Assembly (NCBI RefSeq): GCF_025211055.1
Contig: NZ_JAOARO010000031.1
Span: 1-42,302 of the forward strand
Source of the DNA: Vallitalea sp.
Lineage (GTDB): Bacteria; Bacillota; Clostridia; Lachnospirales; Vallitaleaceae
DNA: 42,302 nucleotides
Direction of reading: 5' to 3'
A program made the translations under genes and the position numbers. The notes beneath the pieces are model-generated. The model saw nothing but the letters and a program-made list of their open reading frames with translations, was not told where the DNA came from and searched no databases. Every line of letters begins with the position of its first letter. Position 1 is the first letter of the stretch. Below are positions 16,384-28,765 of the stretch, in pieces.

Positions 16384-18354
16384 ATGAATAATTATTGGGA
16401 CCAAGAAATCAATAACAACATACAATACATTAAACAATTGTCTAAACAGTACCCCACTATTAATTCAGCATGTACAGAAGTTATTAATCTTGAGGCTATA
16501 CTTAACTTACCAAAAGGAACTGAACATTATCTTTCTGATATACATGGAGAATACGAAGCTTTTATACACGTACTTAATAATGCATCAGGTGTTATAAGAA
16601 GAAAAATCGATTATATATTCGACAATACCATCAGAGAGCATGAAAAAAGACGGTTGGCAATGTTGATATATTATCCAGAACAAATACTAGAAAGAGTAAA
16701 AAATGAAGAAGAGAACTTGTTGGAATGGTATGAGATAACACTTCATAGGTTGGTATTGGTATGTAGAGAAATATCTTCAAAATATACCAGGTCAAAGGTA
16801 AGAAAAGCGCTTCCAAAAGATTTTGAGTATATAATTGAGGAATTGCTTCATGAACAACAAAGAGAAGTTAATAAACAAGAGTATTATGATGGAATAATTA
16901 ATACGATCATTAAAATTAACCGAGCAGATAATTTTATGATAGCTATTTGTAGAGTAATTCAAAGGTTAGCTATTGATAGACTTCATATAATTGGTGATAT
17001 ATATGATAGAGGACCTGGAGCACATATTATACTTGATAAATTGATGCAGCATCATTCTATAGATATTCAATGGGGCAATCATGATATTCTATGGATGGGA
17101 GCAGCAGCTGGTTCATTAGCTTGTATTGCTAGTACAATAAGAATATCGGCTAGATATGGCAACTTGAACACTATTGAAGAGGGATATGGTATTAATCTAT
17201 TACCTCTGGCTACTTTTGCTATGGAGTATTATAAAGATGATAATTGTGACAATTTTGATTTGGTGGTGTCTGATAAAAGTGCATACACCTGTAAAGAAAT
17301 CAATATTATTAAAAAAATCCATAAAGCAATATCTATAATTCAATTCAAATTAGAGGGAAAGATAATACAAAGAAATCCTAATTATATAATGAATGACAGG
17401 CTATTACTTAATATGATAGATTATGAAAAAGGCACAATTAAAATAGCTGAAAAGACTTATAAACTCTCAGATAATTATTTTCCTACTATTAATCCAAAAA
17501 ACCCATATGAATTAACAATTGAAGAAAAAGATGTAATGGAAAAATTAAGATTGTCCTATAGGAATAATGAAAAGTTACAAAAACATACAAGATTCTTGTT
17601 CTCAAAGGGCAGTATGTATCTAACATATAACTCTAATTTACTATTTCATGGTTGTATTCCTATGGATATAAAAGGAGTATTTAATAAAGTTACTATAGAT
17701 GGTAAAAGCTATAGTGGTAAAAAACTTATTGATAAGATAGAAATGTTAATCAGGGAGTATTATTTTAATAACAATAATGAACTTAATAATATTGATTATT
17801 TTTGGTATCTATGGACTGGACCTAATTCACCGTTGTTCGGTAAAAATAAAATGGCTACTTTTGAAAGATATTTCCTTAATGACAAGGATATCAAAAAAGA
17901 GTATAAAAATAGTTATTATAGATATAGAGACAGCGAAGAAAAATGTAGAGAGATATTACACGAATTTGGTATAAGTGAAGATAATTCTCATATTATTAAT
18001 GGTCATGTTCCTGTGGAGGTAAAAAAAGGTGAAAGTCCAATAAAAGCAAAGGGTAAATTATTAGTTATAGATGGAGGTTTATCAGAAGCCTATCAGCATA
18101 TAACAGGAATAGCAGGATACACACTCATTTATAATTCATATGGTCTACTTATGGTTGCTCATGAGAAATTTGAATCTAAGAAAAAAGCTATTGAAAACGA
18201 AAAAGACATTGTATCTTCATATCAGATATTAGAAAAGAACAATAAAAGGTTAAGAGTAAAAAACACTGATATAGGTAAAGAATTGAAGAAGGAGATTATC
18301 GGATTGAAGATGCTACTTCAAGCATATCACAAAGGTATAATAAAGGAAAAATAG
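16384..18354 (+). CDS. fbp: Fructose-1,6-bisphosphatase, class III
   Basis: Hydrolyses fructose-1,6-bisphosphate to fructose-6-phosphate in gluconeogenesis. The 656-residue length matches the large Firmicutes class III enzyme, unrelated to E. coli Fbp. Metallophosphoesterase motifs are visible: YLSDIHGEYEAF, HIIGDIYDRGPGAHII, WGNHDILWMGAAAG and, near the C-terminus, IINGHVPVE and LLVIDGGLSEAY. ATG 16384 is chosen because AGAAGGGTGG lies 5-8 bases upstream; a further 16 in-frame residues upstream have no such site. A TATAAT at 16295-16300 may be its -10 box, but the -35 is weak. ispF follows 18 bases after the stop. Confidence 0.95.
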   Translation: MNNYWDQEINNNIQYIKQLSKQYPTINSACTEVINLEAILNLPKGTEHYLSDIHGEYEAFIHVLNNASGVIRRKIDYIFDNTIREHEKRRLAMLIYYPEQILERVKNEEENLLEWYEITLHRLVLVCREISSKYTRSKVRKALPKDFEYIIEELLHEQQREVNKQEYYDGIINTIIKINRADNFMIAICRVIQRLAIDRLHIIGDIYDRGPGAHIILDKLMQHHSIDIQWGNHDILWMGAAAGSLACIASTIRISARYGNLNTIEEGYGINLLPLATFAMEYYKDDNCDNFDLVVSDKSAYTCKEINIIKKIHKAISIIQFKLEGKIIQRNPNYIMNDRLLLNMIDYEKGTIKIAEKTYKLSDNYFPTINPKNPYELTIEEKDVMEKLRLSYRNNEKLQKHTRFLFSKGSMYLTYNSNLLFHGCIPMDIKGVFNKVTIDGKSYSGKKLIDKIEMLIREYYFNNNNELNNIDYFWYLWTGPNSPLFGKNKMATFERYFLNDKDIKKEYKNSYYRYRDSEEKCREILHEFGISEDNSHIINGHVPVEVKKGESPIKAKGKLLVIDGGLSEAYQHITGIAGYTLIYNSYGLLMVAHEKFESKKKAIENEKDIVSSYQILEKNNKRLRVKNTDIGKELKKEIIGLKMLLQAYHKGIIKEK

Positions 18355-18372
18355 ACAAGAGGAGTGTTACTA

Positions 18373-18840
18373 ATGAGGATTGGCATGGGTTATGATGTAC
18401 ATAGATTAGTTGAAGATAGAAGATTAATTCTCGGAGGTGTTGAAATTCCATACGAGAAAGGTTTGCTTGGACATTCTGATGCAGATGTTCTAGTCCATGC
18501 AATTATGGACGCTTTGCTGGGAGCCATGGGTAAGGGAGATATTGGTAAGCATTTTCCAGATACAGATAACAAATTAAAATCAATATCCAGTCTAAAATTA
18601 ATGGCACAAGTAAAAGAATTACTTACTAGTGAGGGATATAGTATAATAAACATAGATTCAACGATTATTGCTCAACGTCCTAAGATGGCTGATTATATAC
18701 AAGAAATGAGGGTGAATATAGCAAATATTCTAAATATTGAAATAGAAAATATAAATATAAAAGCAACTACAGAAGAAGGATTAGGATTTACTGGGGAAGG
18801 GCTAGGGATAGCATCCCAAGCTATTTGTTTGTTGGAATAA
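18373..18840 (+). CDS. ispF: 2-C-methyl-D-erythritol 2,4-cyclodiphosphate synthase
   Basis: Fifth enzyme of the MEP isoprenoid pathway; it cyclises CDP-methylerythritol 2-phosphate. The protein is 155 aa, a normal length. The zinc ligands D8, H10 and H42 are present in GMGYDVHRL and [15 protein letters not shown]. The [20 protein letters not shown] segment closes the active site. ATG 18373 has GAGGAG at 18358-18363; the in-frame GTG at 18364 is too close to that site. It is probably co-transcribed with fbp, an unusual but simple pairing. Confidence 0.96.
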   Translation: MRIGMGYDVHRLVEDRRLILGGVEIPYEKGLLGHSDADVLVHAIMDALLGAMGKGDIGKHFPDTDNKLKSISSLKLMAQVKELLTSEGYSIINIDSTIIAQRPKMADYIQEMRVNIANILNIEIENINIKATTEEGLGFTGEGLGIASQAICLLE

Positions 18841-18851
18841 ATTTAATAATA

Positions 18852-18929
18852 AAAGTTTATTATATAGCAGGTAATCTTAGTGAAATGCCAAAAGAAGAAC
18901 TAGATAAGAGTATGACTTTCGTACCTTAA
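18852..18929 (+). pseudogene. Short orphan coding fragment
   Basis: A 25-codon stretch ends in TAA and reads KVYYIAGNLSEMPKEELDKS followed by five more residues. It has protein-like composition but no start codon or ribosome binding site, and the frame is closed a few codons upstream by a break near the ispF stop. It may be the tail of a deleted gene. I do not recognise the family and chance is possible. Confidence 0.25.
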
Positions 18930-18953
18930 GAGTATCAAGGTTATTGAATTAAT

Positions 18954-19000
18954 AAAAAACATCTTTCTGTAGTAATATTGCTACTAAAAGATGTTTTTTT
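18954..19000 (+). terminator. Terminator downstream of ispF
   Basis: The outer arms AAAACATCTTT and AAAGATGTTTT and the inner arms GTAG/CTAC are followed by a run of seven Ts. Confidence 0.8.
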
Positions 19001-19068
19001 GTTAAGTACATTATATAGATAAACTCTTCTTTTGGGGGCTATAATAACATAGATTATTTCAAAATTAG

Positions 19069-22185
<3,117 letters not shown>

Positions 22186-22201
22186 CTTAGAAATTATTTA
22201 A

Positions 22202-22230
22202 TTGACAATATACAAAAAAAGGTGTATATT
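22202..22230 (+). promoter_or_regulatory. Promoter of the mrp-DUF134 operon
   Basis: TTGACA (22202-22207), a 17-base spacer and TATATT (22225-22230). This leaves a leader of about 115 bases. A second TATAAT at 22272-22277 has no matching -35. Confidence 0.6.
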
Positions 22231-22352
22231 TTGATTGGCATATGCTAATAAATAGAAAGATATTTATAGTGTATAATGCCAAAAAGAGTTCATAAATAGA
22301 ACGTTTCAATTTTTAATATAAAAGTAAATAAAAATGATAGGAGTGATTTAAA

Positions 22353-23162
22353 GTGGCATCATGTGATACATGTGCATCAAAAGGTAATTGCAGTGATAGC
22401 AAGAAAGAAAATTGTATGGTGGAAAATAATCCTATTAATAATGTTAAAAATATTATAGGAGTTATGAGTGGAAAAGGTGGAGTAGGTAAATCTACAGTAT
22501 CTGTTATGCTTGCTAACGACTTAGTTAGAAAAGGATATAAAGTAGGATTGTTAGATGCAGATATAACTGGACCAAGTATACCTAGATTATTAGGACTACA
22601 AGATAAAAGGGCAACAGTTCTTGAGACAGGTATTTTACCAGTTATTGCTGAAAATGAATTAAAAGTTATGTCACTTAACTTCTTAATTGATGAAGAAAAT
22701 ACACCTGTTATCTGGAGAGGTCCAATTATCTCTGGAACAGTAAAACAATTTTGGACAGACGTACTATGGGAAGACTTGGATTATCTAGTAGTTGACTTAC
22801 CACCAGGAACTGGTGATGTAGCACTTACGGTTATGCAGGTAATGCCTATTACAGGTGTAGTAATGGTTTCTGTACCTCATGATATGGTATCTATGATTGT
22901 AGAAAAAGCAATCAATATGACTAAGAAAATGGATGTAGATGTTATCGGTGTTATTGAAAATATGAGTTATATCAAATGTCCAGATTGTGGTAAAACTATT
23001 AAAATGTTTGAAGGTAATACAGAGGAATTCTTAGATAAAATGGGTATTAGATTATTAGGTGAACTACCAATGACTAAAGAAATTGCAAGAGATGGAATTA
23101 ATAAGTCAGATGAAATAGCTAACATGTTCGAAAAAATAACTGATGGAATAATTGAAGAATAA
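22353..23162 (+). CDS. mrp: Mrp/NBP35-type P-loop ATPase, iron-sulfur cluster carrier
   Basis: A 269-residue ParA/MinD-fold ATPase that carries and transfers Fe-S clusters. The deviant Walker A GKGGVGKST is at residues 40-48. The cluster-binding C209 and C212 are in CPDCGK, and DLPPGTGDVALTVMQ is the family's switch II segment. An additional N-terminal Cys-rich leader (C4, C7, C13, C21) resembles that of NBP35-like members. Translation starts at GTG; TAGGAG lies about 10 bases upstream. It is 2 bases from the DUF134 gene, its common neighbour. Confidence 0.92.
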   Translation: MASCDTCASKGNCSDSKKENCMVENNPINNVKNIIGVMSGKGGVGKSTVSVMLANDLVRKGYKVGLLDADITGPSIPRLLGLQDKRATVLETGILPVIAENELKVMSLNFLIDEENTPVIWRGPIISGTVKQFWTDVLWEDLDYLVVDLPPGTGDVALTVMQVMPITGVVMVSVPHDMVSMIVEKAINMTKKMDVDVIGVIENMSYIKCPDCGKTIKMFEGNTEEFLDKMGIRLLGELPMTKEIARDGINKSDEIANMFEKITDGIIEE

Positions 23163-23164
23163 TT

Positions 23165-23593
23165 ATGCCAAGACCAAAAAAGTGTAGAAAAGTGGACTTT
23201 TTTCCCGAGTATACCTATTTTAGACCTAGAGGCAAATCTGACAAACAGTTGGAAGAAATTATTCTGAATATAGAAGAATTAGAGGCTATGAGACTGAAGG
23301 ATATTGAGAAATTAAATCAAGAAAAATGTGCAGAAAAAATGCATGTCTCAAGACAAACTTTTCAAAATATTATTGATAGTGCTAGGCAAAAAGTTACTAA
23401 AGCTTTGACTAGGGGTATGGCAATAAATATTACTGGAGGCATTTATTGTACTAAAAAATGTCAAGTGATATGTAAAGATTGTAATCATGAATATGAATTT
23501 GATTTTTCAAAATCAGCTCATTGTCCTAAATGTAAATCAACGAATATATATTGTAAGAAGAAGCAACAAATGTGTAACAGAATAAATAAATAG
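23165..23593 (+). CDS. DUF134 family protein (predicted DNA-binding, Cys-rich tail)
   Basis: A 142-residue protein starting MPRPKKCRKV with the family's YFRPRG motif. Residues about 38-78 (EELEAMRLKDIEKLNQEKCA, then MHVSRQTFQNIIDSARQKV) form a sigma-region-4-like helix-turn-helix. The C-terminal part carries CKDC and CPKC pairs plus further cysteines, probably a zinc ribbon. DUF134 genes often neighbour Mrp-like ATPases and NifX/NifB-type proteins; a redox- or metal-sensing regulator is likely but unproven. Confidence 0.88.
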   Translation: MPRPKKCRKVDFFPEYTYFRPRGKSDKQLEEIILNIEELEAMRLKDIEKLNQEKCAEKMHVSRQTFQNIIDSARQKVTKALTRGMAINITGGIYCTKKCQVICKDCNHEYEFDFSKSAHCPKCKSTNIYCKKKQQMCNRINK

Positions 23594-23626
23594 TATGCTA
23601 GCAATATTTCAACCACCCCAAATATT

Positions 23627-23657
23627 AAGGAGCTGTTATAATACAGCCCTTTTTTTG
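23627..23657 (+). terminator. Terminator after DUF134
   Basis: Arms AAGGAGCTGT and ACAGCCCTTT (one mismatch, one wobble pair) are followed by seven Ts. Confidence 0.7.
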
Positions 23658-23778
23658 TACCAGTGATACTAGAATAACTCTAAATTCTGCTTTAACCACT
23701 TAAAAAAATTAAATAATAGTAAAATAATCTTTATAAAATAAAATTAATTTCCATTTGACTTTTATTATAAATTGCTTT

Positions 23779-23793
23779 TTGCTATAATAGCAA
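23779..23793 (+). promoter_or_regulatory. Palindromic operator candidate over a -10 box
   Basis: TTGCTATAATAGCAA is a perfect 7-bp inverted repeat around a single central base. It contains TATAAT (23783-23788), the likely -10 box of the downstream gene, whose start lies 36 bases later. TTGACT at 23755-23760 is 22 bases upstream of the -10, too far for a normal -35. Confidence 0.55.
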
Positions 23794-23828
23794 TGTAATA
23801 TTTTAAGAATACTATGCGGGGTGGTTAA

Positions 23829-26060
23829 ATGAATATTTCAGTAGAATCGATGAGCACAATCAATAATATATTTGATAATGCTTATGAAAATGGAAGAAAA
23901 ACTCTATATGAACATGAAGTATATATGATTTTGAAGAATATAGGCCTTGATGTTCCAAAATTTGTATTTATAAAGAATTCCAATGAATTGACTGAAAAGA
24001 TGTTAGAAAAATTTGGTCGTGATATTGTAGTTAAAATTGTTTCATCAGATATTTCCCATAAACAAAAATTAGGTGGGGTAAAAGTAGTAAAGAATCATGA
24101 AACGTTATATGTGGGGTATGTATTAGATAAAATGCGAAAAGAGGTTCTTTCACATTTTGAACATGAACCAAATATTGAAGGATTCTTAATTGTAGAATTC
24201 ATTCCTCATACACAAAGTATAGGATATGAAGTACTTATTGGTTCAAAAGATGATTCATCATTCGGTCCAGTAATAACATTTACAAAAGGTGGAGATGATG
24301 CAGAATTTTTCGCTAAATATTATGATCCTGCTAATTTATTCCTTCCTCCTTTCAGGTATAATAAAGCCTTAGAGCTTGTTAATGATTTGAACATTTGTCA
24401 TAAATTCAAAGATATTGGTCATGAAGAATATCTTGAGCTAATGGCAAAAGCAGCAAGTTTGATAAGCTCATTTGCTTTTCACTATTCAAATGCTTGCAAA
24501 GAGAAGACTAAGTATATTGTAAAGGCTATTGACATTAATCCATTTGTTATTACAAGAGATAACAGATTTATTGCTGTAGATGGATTTGCACAATTTGAAA
24601 AAGTGGAAGACAATAAAGAGGTGATGAAAGAAGCTGATATTAGAAATATTGAACCATTCTTTAATCCAAAAGGGATAGCTGTTATTGGCGTTTCAGCAAA
24701 TCCAGATAAGCACAGTATGGGAAGAGAAATAGCTAAACTCTTACATGATCTTGGTAGAGAAGATATATATTTCGTTAATATAAAAGGTGGAAAAACCGTT
24801 ATTGGTGATAAAGAATATCAGCTATATAAAAGTATAGATGAAATACCAGTTGAAACTGAATTAGCAGTATATGTAGCTAAAGCTAAATATGTTTTCTCAT
24901 TCTTTGAAGAAATGAAAACTAATATCCCAAAATCAGTAGTACTCATTCCAGGTATTCCTTCTGATATGAAGTATGATGAATTTAAGGAAAATCTGTCAAA
25001 AGTAATGCCAGAAGACGTCAGGGTCATTGGACCAAACTGCATGGGTGTTTTCTATGGAGATGATGAAAATAATCTAGGAGTGAATACATTATTCATTGAT
25101 GAAGAAAGATTGGAATTGAATACATGTGAAGATAGTAATACTGTGTTCTTGACTCAAAGCGGTGGTATGGCTCTTACTCTTATTGATAAATTTAGTCATT
25201 TAAAAATATTTAAATCCGTAGTCAGCTTCGGTAATAAATATGATGTTAAGATTGTTGATCTAATTAAGTATTTTGCTCCACAAGAAGAGATTAGTAATAT
25301 AGCCCTTTATGTTGAAGGTTTTGATCAAGGGGAAGGAAGAAAATTCTATGAATTGGCAAAAGATATAGATAAACCAATCATTATATATAAATCTGGTAAG
25401 ACAGATGCAGGAGCAAAGGCAGCAGCTTCCCACACGGCTGCTATGACAGGTGATTATAATGTGTTTAAGGCTGTATGTGAGCAAGCAGGAGTCATTCTCA
25501 TTGATGATATAAAAACATATTATGATTGTATAAAAGCCTTTTCTTTACTTGCTGACAAAAAGGTAAAAGGAAGAAAAGTAGCAGGTGTGGTTAATGCAGG
25601 TTTTGAAGCAACTATAGCAGCTGATGAATTAGGGAACTTGGAGTTAGCAACTTTTAGTGAAGAAACTAAAGAAAAACTAAAGCAGCTCAACTATCATGGA
25701 CTTATAGATACATCTTCTTCAATAATTGATGTAACTCCAATGACTGAAGATGTTCTATATGCTAAATATATAGAGGCTATAATTCAAGATGATGCTGTAG
25801 ATGCTATGTTTGTAAGTATTGTACCCCATGCAAATGATCTGAGAGCTTTACCTAACGCATGTTATGATGATGATAGTTTGGCTAATTCACTTGTAAGGTT
25901 GGTAAAAAAATATAATAAACCTATTACAGTTTCTGTTAATGCTGGTAAGTTTTATCGTGAATTCATATCAATAATGGAAGAAGGTAAAGTAGCTGTATAC
26001 GATGATATAAGATCGTCAGTAAAAGCTTTGGATACTTTTGTATCTTATAATCAAAAATAA
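23829..26060 (+). CDS. NDP-forming acyl-CoA synthetase (acetate-CoA ligase, ADP-forming, beta-alpha fusion)
   Basis: A 743-residue single-chain enzyme expected to interconvert acyl-CoA, ADP and phosphate with acid, CoA and ATP, giving substrate-level ATP in anaerobes. The N-terminal ATP-grasp domain (about residues 15-260) includes VVKIVSSDISHKQKLGGVKV. A CoA-binding Rossmann domain starts at IEPFFNPKGIAVIGVSANP (about 277). The two succinyl-CoA-ligase-like domains follow, with TQSGGMALTLID and the phosphorylated His535 in ASHTAAMTGDY. The beta-before-alpha order is the reverse of many archaeal and bacterial fused forms. GGGGTGG lies 6 bases before the ATG. It is monocistronic. The acyl substrate cannot be read from the sequence; protein-lysine acetyltransferase is excluded because no GNAT domain is present. 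Confidence 0.87.
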   Translation: MNISVESMSTINNIFDNAYENGRKTLYEHEVYMILKNIGLDVPKFVFIKNSNELTEKMLEKFGRDIVVKIVSSDISHKQKLGGVKVVKNHETLYVGYVLDKMRKEVLSHFEHEPNIEGFLIVEFIPHTQSIGYEVLIGSKDDSSFGPVITFTKGGDDAEFFAKYYDPANLFLPPFRYNKALELVNDLNICHKFKDIGHEEYLELMAKAASLISSFAFHYSNACKEKTKYIVKAIDINPFVITRDNRFIAVDGFAQFEKVEDNKEVMKEADIRNIEPFFNPKGIAVIGVSANPDKHSMGREIAKLLHDLGREDIYFVNIKGGKTVIGDKEYQLYKSIDEIPVETELAVYVAKAKYVFSFFEEMKTNIPKSVVLIPGIPSDMKYDEFKENLSKVMPEDVRVIGPNCMGVFYGDDENNLGVNTLFIDEERLELNTCEDSNTVFLTQSGGMALTLIDKFSHLKIFKSVVSFGNKYDVKIVDLIKYFAPQEEISNIALYVEGFDQGEGRKFYELAKDIDKPIIIYKSGKTDAGAKAAASHTAAMTGDYNVFKAVCEQAGVILIDDIKTYYDCIKAFSLLADKKVKGRKVAGVVNAGFEATIAADELGNLELATFSEETKEKLKQLNYHGLIDTSSSIIDVTPMTEDVLYAKYIEAIIQDDAVDAMFVSIVPHANDLRALPNACYDDDSLANSLVRLVKKYNKPITVSVNAGKFYREFISIMEEGKVAVYDDIRSSVKALDTFVSYNQK

Positions 26061-26146
26061 TTATAAGTTGAATAGGAATACTATGCTCTAGTTCAAGTAA
26101 AGAAAATTTTAGATTTATTTCTACTGAGGCTGTAATAAATTTATTC

Positions 26147-26175
26147 TTGACTAATTATTAAAGGTAATATATTAT
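26147..26175 (+). promoter_or_regulatory. Promoter of the T-box cysE operon
   Basis: TTGACT (26147-26152), a 17-base spacer and TATTAT (26170-26175), about 100 bases before the T-box. A nearer TATAAT at 26264-26269 would place the transcript start at the T-box itself but has no -35. Confidence 0.5.
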
Positions 26176-26275
26176 TAAGTTAACAAAAATTAAAACACAA
26201 CATATAATAATAGTATTAATATACAACCTAGGTTTAGTTAATAATAAAAAAGAATATAGAACATATAATATTAAT

Positions 26276-26515
26276 AGCTTTGATAGGAAGAGTAGTTAAA
26301 TGAATCTTAAAAGAGATGGAGTGTCATCGGCTGAGAGCATTCCTTAAGTGAAGTTAAATGAAGTGCATCCTTGAGCTTGTCCAGTGAAATAATAGTAGTT
26401 GGGTACGGTGCTGACCGTTATACAGCCTGAAGTTGGAATAATTATATTTATTCAAGAAGAGTGGAACCGCGGAATAACTTCGTCTCTTATTAATTAAGAG
26501 ATGGAGTTTTTTTAT
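26276..26515 (+). promoter_or_regulatory. T-box riboswitch, cysteine specific
   Basis: This leader senses uncharged tRNA-Cys. The conserved T-box GTGGAACCGCGG lies at 26461-26472, and its TGGAACC-type bulge pairs with the tRNA acceptor end. The specifier is read as TGC (Cys) at 26364-26366, in the 3' part of Stem I. An AGTA-type Stem I motif is near 26287-26296. The competing terminator has arms AACTTCGTCTCTTA and TAAGAGATGGAGTT and a following T-tract (26477-26513). cysE and cysS downstream agree with cysteine control. Confidence 0.93.
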
Positions 26516-26612
26516 TTCAGAATTATTGGATAGCTTTTTGTAAAAAAATTCTTTGAGTTTGTTATGTTACTGAGTCATTTGACTTAATATGTACAATAAG
26601 GAGTGTGATAGT

Positions 26613-27299
26613 ATGGGATTGATAAAGTATATTAGAGAAGAGATAAATGTAATTAAAGATAGAGACCCAGCTATAAAATCTACATCAGAAATATTCCTTT
26701 ATGGTAGTTTCAAAGCTATAATGAGTTACAGATTAGCTCATTCACTATTTAGAAAAAAACACTATTTTTTAGCTAGATGGGTTTCTCAAAGAGCGGCAAG
26801 AAAAACGGGAATAGAAATTCACCCGGGAGCCACAATTGGAAAAAATCTATTTATAGACCACGGACATGGAGTGGTCATAGGTGAAACTTGTGAGATTGGC
26901 GATAATGTGACAATATATCAAGGAGTTACACTAGGTGGAACAGGAAAAGAGCATGGAAAGAGACATCCAACTATTGGTAATAATGTTATGATAAGTGCAG
27001 GGGCTAAGGTATTAGGTTCATTCAAAATTGGTGACAACTGTAGAATAGGAGCAGGGTCAGTTGTGCTTAATGAAGTACCGCCTAACTGTACTGTTGTTGG
27101 TATACCGGCTAGAGTTGTTCGTAGAAACAATGAAAAAGTATCTCCCTGTGATACTCTCGACCAAACACATCTACCAGACCCTGTTAGAATGGAAATGTGC
27201 AAATTGTTAACGAGAATAGAACGATTAGAACAAAAGGTAGCATCAATACCACCTGAAGATTACTTCAAGTTATTTAACTGTGAAAAATTTAGCAGATAA
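26613..27299 (+). CDS. cysE: Serine O-acetyltransferase
   Basis: Acetylates serine with acetyl-CoA, the first step of cysteine synthesis. The 228-residue protein has a short N-terminal helical part and the left-handed beta-helix of hexapeptide repeats from about residue 62 (HPGATIGKNLFIDHGHGVV, IGETCEIGDNVTIYQGVTLG, IGNNVMISAGAKVLG). The catalytic His/Asp pair is in IDHGHGVVIGET. The start at ATG 26613 is set by AAGGAG at 26598-26603; an in-frame ATG at 26589 lies upstream of that site. It is the first gene behind the T-box and is 32 bases from cysS. Confidence 0.95.
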   Translation: MGLIKYIREEINVIKDRDPAIKSTSEIFLYGSFKAIMSYRLAHSLFRKKHYFLARWVSQRAARKTGIEIHPGATIGKNLFIDHGHGVVIGETCEIGDNVTIYQGVTLGGTGKEHGKRHPTIGNNVMISAGAKVLGSFKIGDNCRIGAGSVVLNEVPPNCTVVGIPARVVRRNNEKVSPCDTLDQTHLPDPVRMEMCKLLTRIERLEQKVASIPPEDYFKLFNCEKFSR

Positions 27300-27331
27300 A
27301 ACATATTCTAATAGAGAAAGGAAAGGATAAA

Positions 27332-28735
27332 ATGAAAATATATAATACTTTAACTAACAAAAAAGAGACATTTGAATCAATCGAGAAAGGCAAGGTAAGA
27401 ATGTATGTTTGTGGTCCAACAGTATATAACTATATTCATATAGGAAATGCTAGACCATTAATAGTATTTGATACAGTCAGAAAATATTTTGAGTATAAAA
27501 ATTATGAAGTTATTTATGTTTCTAACTTTACTGATATAGATGATAAAATAATTAAGAAAGCTAATGAAGAAGGGGTAGAGTATAGCGAGATATCAAATAA
27601 ATATATGAAAGAATTTTTAATTGATTCTCAGGGATTGAATGTTAAACCAGCTACTATTTATCCAAAAGCAACTGAAGAAATAGATGATATGATCAAGATG
27701 ATTGAGCAGTTAATTGAAAAAGGTTATGCTTACGAAGTTAATGGCAGTGTTTACTTTGAAACCAAAAAATTCAAATCTTATGGTAAGCTATCTAATAAGA
27801 ATCAAGAGGACTTAGAAGCAGGTGCTAGAATTGCTGTTGATACTGAAAAGAGAAATCCAATGGACTTTGTTTTATGGAAGCCAAAGAAAGAAGGAGAGCC
27901 TGCATGGAAATCACCTTGGGGTGAAGGTAGACCTGGATGGCACATAGAGTGTTCAGTAATGGCTAAGAAATATCTTGGAGATAGTATTGATATACATGCC
28001 GGTGGAGAAGATCTTGTTTTTCCACACCATGAGAATGAAATAGCACAAAGTGAAGCTGTTAATGATAAGCAATTCTCTAAATACTGGATGCACAATAGAT
28101 TTGTCAATGTAGATAATAAGAAGATGTCAAAATCTCTAGGCAATTTCTTCACAGTAAGAGAAATAGTTGATGAATTTTCTTATGATGTTATAAGATTCTT
28201 TATGCTGAATGTTCATTATAGAAGTCCTATCAATTTCAGTAGGGAGCTAATACAGGCTGCAGCTAACGGACTTGAAAGAATTAGGACTTGTAGAGATAAT
28301 CTAGAGCATTTACAAAGGAATGCACAAATAGATGATTATAATGAAAAAGAATCCATATTCAATGAAGATAAAGAATTACAAAAATATAAAACAAAATTTG
28401 AAACTGCTATGGAGGATGACTTCAATACTGCAGATGCTATATCAGCTATATTCGAATTAGTAAAATTCGCTAATAAAAAAACTGATTCAGATTCTTCTGA
28501 AAAATTCATTCAAGATATTATTATACTAATTGATGAACTATGTGGTATACTAGGAATAGTAAGTAAGAAAAAGGAAATTCTACTAGATGAGGATATAAAT
28601 GATCTAATTGAAAAAAGACAACAAGCTCGTAAAGATAGAGATTTCCCATTAGCAGATAAAATAAGAGATGATTTAAAAGACAAAGGCATTATTCTTGAAG
28701 ACACACGTGAAGGTGTACGTTGGCATAGAGGGTAA
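27332..28735 (+). CDS. cysS: Cysteinyl-tRNA synthetase
   Basis: Class I aminoacyl-tRNA synthetase of 467 residues, full length. HIGN (residues 36-39) is the HIGH box and KMSKS is at 264-268. The zinc ligands include C27 in YVCGPTVYN, the Cys in WHIECSVMA and the His/Glu in FPHHENE. The DALR helical domain occupies the C-terminus. AAAGGAAAGG precedes the ATG. The T-box shared with cysE makes its expression respond to tRNA-Cys charging. Confidence 0.97.
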   Translation: MKIYNTLTNKKETFESIEKGKVRMYVCGPTVYNYIHIGNARPLIVFDTVRKYFEYKNYEVIYVSNFTDIDDKIIKKANEEGVEYSEISNKYMKEFLIDSQGLNVKPATIYPKATEEIDDMIKMIEQLIEKGYAYEVNGSVYFETKKFKSYGKLSNKNQEDLEAGARIAVDTEKRNPMDFVLWKPKKEGEPAWKSPWGEGRPGWHIECSVMAKKYLGDSIDIHAGGEDLVFPHHENEIAQSEAVNDKQFSKYWMHNRFVNVDNKKMSKSLGNFFTVREIVDEFSYDVIRFFMLNVHYRSPINFSRELIQAAANGLERIRTCRDNLEHLQRNAQIDDYNEKESIFNEDKELQKYKTKFETAMEDDFNTADAISAIFELVKFANKKTDSDSSEKFIQDIIILIDELCGILGIVSKKKEILLDEDINDLIEKRQQARKDRDFPLADKIRDDLKDKGIILEDTREGVRWHRG

Positions 28736-28765
28736 TAGGTTACTTATGAGAAAGGAATGGAATTA

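Noticed and set aside
23755..23788. TTGACT plus TATAAT as a standard promoter for the acyl-CoA synthetase gene
   Set aside because: The spacer is 22 bases, too long for sigma-A; only the -10 box with its palindrome is kept.
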